Source: Candidatus Poribacteria bacterium (GTDB lineage Bacteria; Poribacteria; WGA-4E; JAJDTR01). From it: DNA of 64,000 nucleotides. The DNA lies in assembly GCA_028820655.1 (NCBI GenBank), contig JAPPIK010000002.1:1-64000 (forward strand). Direction: 5' to 3'. The notes under the pieces are model-generated. The model worked only from the letters and a program-made list of their open reading frames with translations. It searched no databases and was not told where the DNA came from. Positions 62,304 to 64,000 of the stretch are shown one piece after another. The position numbers and the translations under genes are program-made. The first letter of the stretch is position 1. Every line of letters starts with the position of its first letter.

Positions 62304-62991
62304 TTCCACGTTAACGAGCGAATCCCTATTGGCTCTCCTTCAATTCACAGATAGTTTCTTCCCTACAGGCGCGTTTGCCCACTCCTTCGGGCTTGAATCC
62401 TATGTGCAAGACGGAAGCGTCCACAATCGCGAGACGCTTGAATCCTTTCTCCGCGCTGCCCTCCATTACGGTATCCGGACCGGTGATGCCCTTGCAGTAG
62501 CATCGGCGTATCACGCAACTGAGGTCAATAGGATTGAGCACCTTGACCAAAGGTTATCGGCAATGAAAATCTCCCGCGAATCGCGAGAAGGTAGCGTCAA
62601 GATTGGTAAACAGTTTCTCCGCAATGCCGGGACATTTGCTGAGAGTGAGATGTTGGACGAATACTTGAAACGGATCCAATCGGGAAAATGCGCCGGGCAC
62701 CACGCCATCGCCTACGGATTGGTTGCGTCCGGAGCGAAGATCGACCTGCGCTCCACGCTGCTGGGCTATCTTCACGCTTTTGTCGTAAACCAAGTGTCTG
62801 CCGCGGTACGGTTGATTCCACTGAAACCAACGGATGGGCAGCGAATAATCCAGCACGTTCGCTCCGATCTTATAGAAGTCGGGGATTTTGCATGCATCGC
62901 GGTTATGGAGGATCTCGGCGGTTTTACCCCCGGTCTTGATATCCAAAGTATGCGGCACGAAAGTCTATATTCGAGGCTATTCATTTCTTAA
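62293..62991 (+). CDS. ureF: Urease accessory protein UreF
   Basis: This 232-aa UreF starts at ATG 62293 within the end of ureE (11-base overlap); an open frame to 62191 would lie inside ureE and encodes nothing sensible. Motifs: LLALLQFTDSFFPTGAFAHSFGLESYV, AVASAYHATEVNRIEHLDQRLSAMK, ESREGSVKIGKQFL, HHAIAYGLVASGAKIDLRSTLLGYLHAFVVNQVSAAVRLIPLKPTDGQRII. It regulates nickel insertion with UreD and the GTPase UreG. ureG does not follow in the remaining kilobase of the window. Confidence 0.94.
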   Translation: MPTDSTLTSESLLALLQFTDSFFPTGAFAHSFGLESYVQDGSVHNRETLESFLRAALHYGIRTGDALAVASAYHATEVNRIEHLDQRLSAMKISRESREGSVKIGKQFLRNAGTFAESEMLDEYLKRIQSGKCAGHHAIAYGLVASGAKIDLRSTLLGYLHAFVVNQVSAAVRLIPLKPTDGQRIIQHVRSDLIEVGDFACIAVMEDLGGFTPGLDIQSMRHESLYSRLFIS

Positions 62992-63128
62992 TTTAGTCCT
63001 GATACCCTAGCCAACGGAACTATCAGACTGAAATGGTTCTACAAAGTTACGTGTGCGATTCGTCCGTTCCGCACGAAGGCGCGTATGCGCTTTGCGTCAC
63101 AATCGTGAATAATCCCCGGGTTTTATGA

Positions 63129-63157
63129 TTGATAACTTTACACATGTATAGTATAAT
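63129..63157 (+). promoter_or_regulatory. Consensus-like promoter without a downstream coding frame
   Basis: TTGATA (63129-63134), a 17-bp spacer and a perfect TATAAT (63152-63157); this is the best -35/-10 pair in the window (5/6 and 6/6). Transcription would start near 63164. No open frame with a ribosome site follows on the plus strand. Confidence 0.5.
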
Positions 63158-63839
63158 AATGCCTGTTAGCGTTGATCGCGGTCCTATTATTGTCGGGATG
63201 CGACTCACGCCGATAATCTCCGTGTGTCCCGTAGGTACGCTGTTTTTGTTCGTATCCGCTGGGTCTGTGCTGCCAGAGGAACCCGCGGTCACTTGAGAAG
63301 TCAAATCGCGACCAAAGCGTTGTGCTGAGAACTCAATCCACCTCACCTTGCGCGAGATTTTTTGCCGTGACAAAAGGAAAGCCCCAAGACGGAAATGTCT
63401 AATCTGCTTTTCATCAACTGTCCTGCCCATCTGTTGCCCCTTGGCCGCGCCGGTTTAGTCGGCACACGGGTGAATCTCGGCAGTTTCAGGTTATGGCCTC
63501 TGACGCACATTTTGGGAGTCCCTTAGCCGCCGCAGGGAGGGGAGCCTATCCTATATTCGCAGAAAATCGCAGACGTTCGCACACTCGAACACGACGCAAA
63601 AATCATGTACGAAGCCATGCTGCCACACGCTTCGATGCTATTCGGGAATCGTAACGCTTTGACTGCGATAGATTTTCGGCAATCGATACCTATAAAGTAG
63701 GAGCGATCAAACGTACGGATAGATTAAATGAGGGATTAGACACGGCTATAGAACTTCCATATTGATCCTGGTGCAATAGAGATTCCTCTACCGGTGACGA
63801 CCAATCAACCTGTTGATACATGGGGGATTCAAATGAGTG

Positions 63840-63890
63840 GATAGCGAATGCGATAGCTAATTCCGATAGCCAATCTTGATAGCTAATGCA
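63840..63890. repeat. Four-copy ~13-bp tandem repeat
   Basis: Units GATAGCGAATGC, GATAGCTAATTCC, GATAGCCAATCTT and GATAGCTAATGCA follow directly, sharing GATAGCnAAT every 12-13 bases. Confidence 0.7.
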
Positions 63891-63911
63891 TGTTGCTACG
63901 CATTCCGGTAG

Positions 63912-63930
63912 GTCGGGCTTCTGGCCCGAC
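63912..63930. repeat. REP-like hairpin
   Basis: GTCGGGC (63912-63918), a 5-base loop and GCCCGAC (63924-63930) form a perfect 7-bp stem without a T-run. GC-rich palindromes with CTTCTGG-type loops are often dispersed intergenic repeats; only one copy is visible here. Confidence 0.5.
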
Positions 63931-64000
63931 ACTCTTATGGGATGTGTCGCAAACCGTGTCAATGCACGTTAAATTGATGGAATCTGCTCGCAATGGATTG

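Larger units (their letters stand above)
62992..64000. other. 1-kb region without a convincing gene
   Basis: After ureF the window ends with 1009 bp in which I find no supportable gene. It holds a promoter-like pair at 63129-63157, a 13-bp tandem repeat at 63840-63890 and a hairpin at 63912-63930. Two minus-strand open frames (63047-63430 and 63690-63962) have no known domain, and the second runs through the repeat and hairpin, so I leave both out. Confidence 0.4.

Noticed and set aside
63047-63430. 127-codon minus-strand frame after ureF
   Set aside because: No known domain, it ends close to the ureF 3' region, and a strong opposite-strand promoter runs through it. It could be a remnant of a mobile element, but nothing supports that.
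1-64000. tRNA or rRNA genes
   Set aside because: I looked for TPsiC-arm-like sequences and conserved rRNA segments in the gaps and found none; a covariance scan was not possible here.

Overview
The window is a piece of a Gram-negative-type genome of roughly 50% GC. It carries a porin, a secretin, several lipoproteins and urease with an ABC-type urea importer. Its gene families are expanded paralogous sets: eight LamG (concanavalin-like) secreted proteins, four proteins resembling the neutral/alkaline ceramidase N-terminal family, and four large membrane proteins of the DUF6785/DUF6784 type. With a CocE/NonD hydrolase, a PhyH-type dioxygenase and TPR/FG-GAP/UnbV proteins, this mix best fits a Candidatus Poribacteria-like sponge symbiont or a relative (Latescibacteria- or Planctomycete-like groups are alternatives). 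That is an inference from gene content; no rRNA, tRNA or phylogenetic marker is present to settle it.

Layout: (1) 1-6032, minus strand: tandem LamG genes (one truncated), a CocE/NonD hydrolase and a ceramidase-like gene. (2) 6887-22270, plus strand: DUF6785/6784 membrane proteins alternating with ceramidase-like genes, one LamG gene, a small membrane protein and a secreted glycosidase-like protein. (3) 22591-28336, plus strand: a translationally coupled trio of a TPR protein and two FG-GAP/UnbV proteins. (4) 28442-33757, minus strand: a PhyH dioxygenase and four LamG genes in a row. (5) 34276-36189, plus strand: the fourth DUF6785/6784 gene. (6) 36312-41017, minus strand: an operon of a Spy-like protein, two lipoproteins, a GspC-like protein and a GspD secretin interrupted by an in-frame TAG. 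(7) 41441-62991, plus strand: an ankyrin gene, then a porin, urtABCDE, ureDABC and ureEF. The urea locus is interrupted by an OLD-like AAA/TOPRIM ATPase between urtD and urtE, and by about 6 kb of accessory genes between ureC and ureE (rhodanese, ankyrin, a triple 140-bp repeat, SIMPL, RNase HI, a DUF4258/zinc-finger pair, GIY-YIG, VOC, a DUF6174-like lipoprotein). ureG is not in the window. (8) 62992-64000: no convincing gene; it holds a consensus-like promoter, a short tandem repeat and a REP-like hairpin.

How the genes may work together: the porin, UrtABCDE and urease would take up urea and split it to ammonia, which suits a host-associated life. The LamG, ceramidase-like and DUF6785/6784 genes recur side by side and may form an extracellular binding, hydrolysis and uptake module for an unknown host- or matrix-derived substrate. 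The most notable items are the C-terminal GKLATTWGxIK-type tail shared by the seven full-length LamG proteins, the ATPase embedded in the urea operon, the amber codon inside gspD, and the structured 140-bp tandem repeats.
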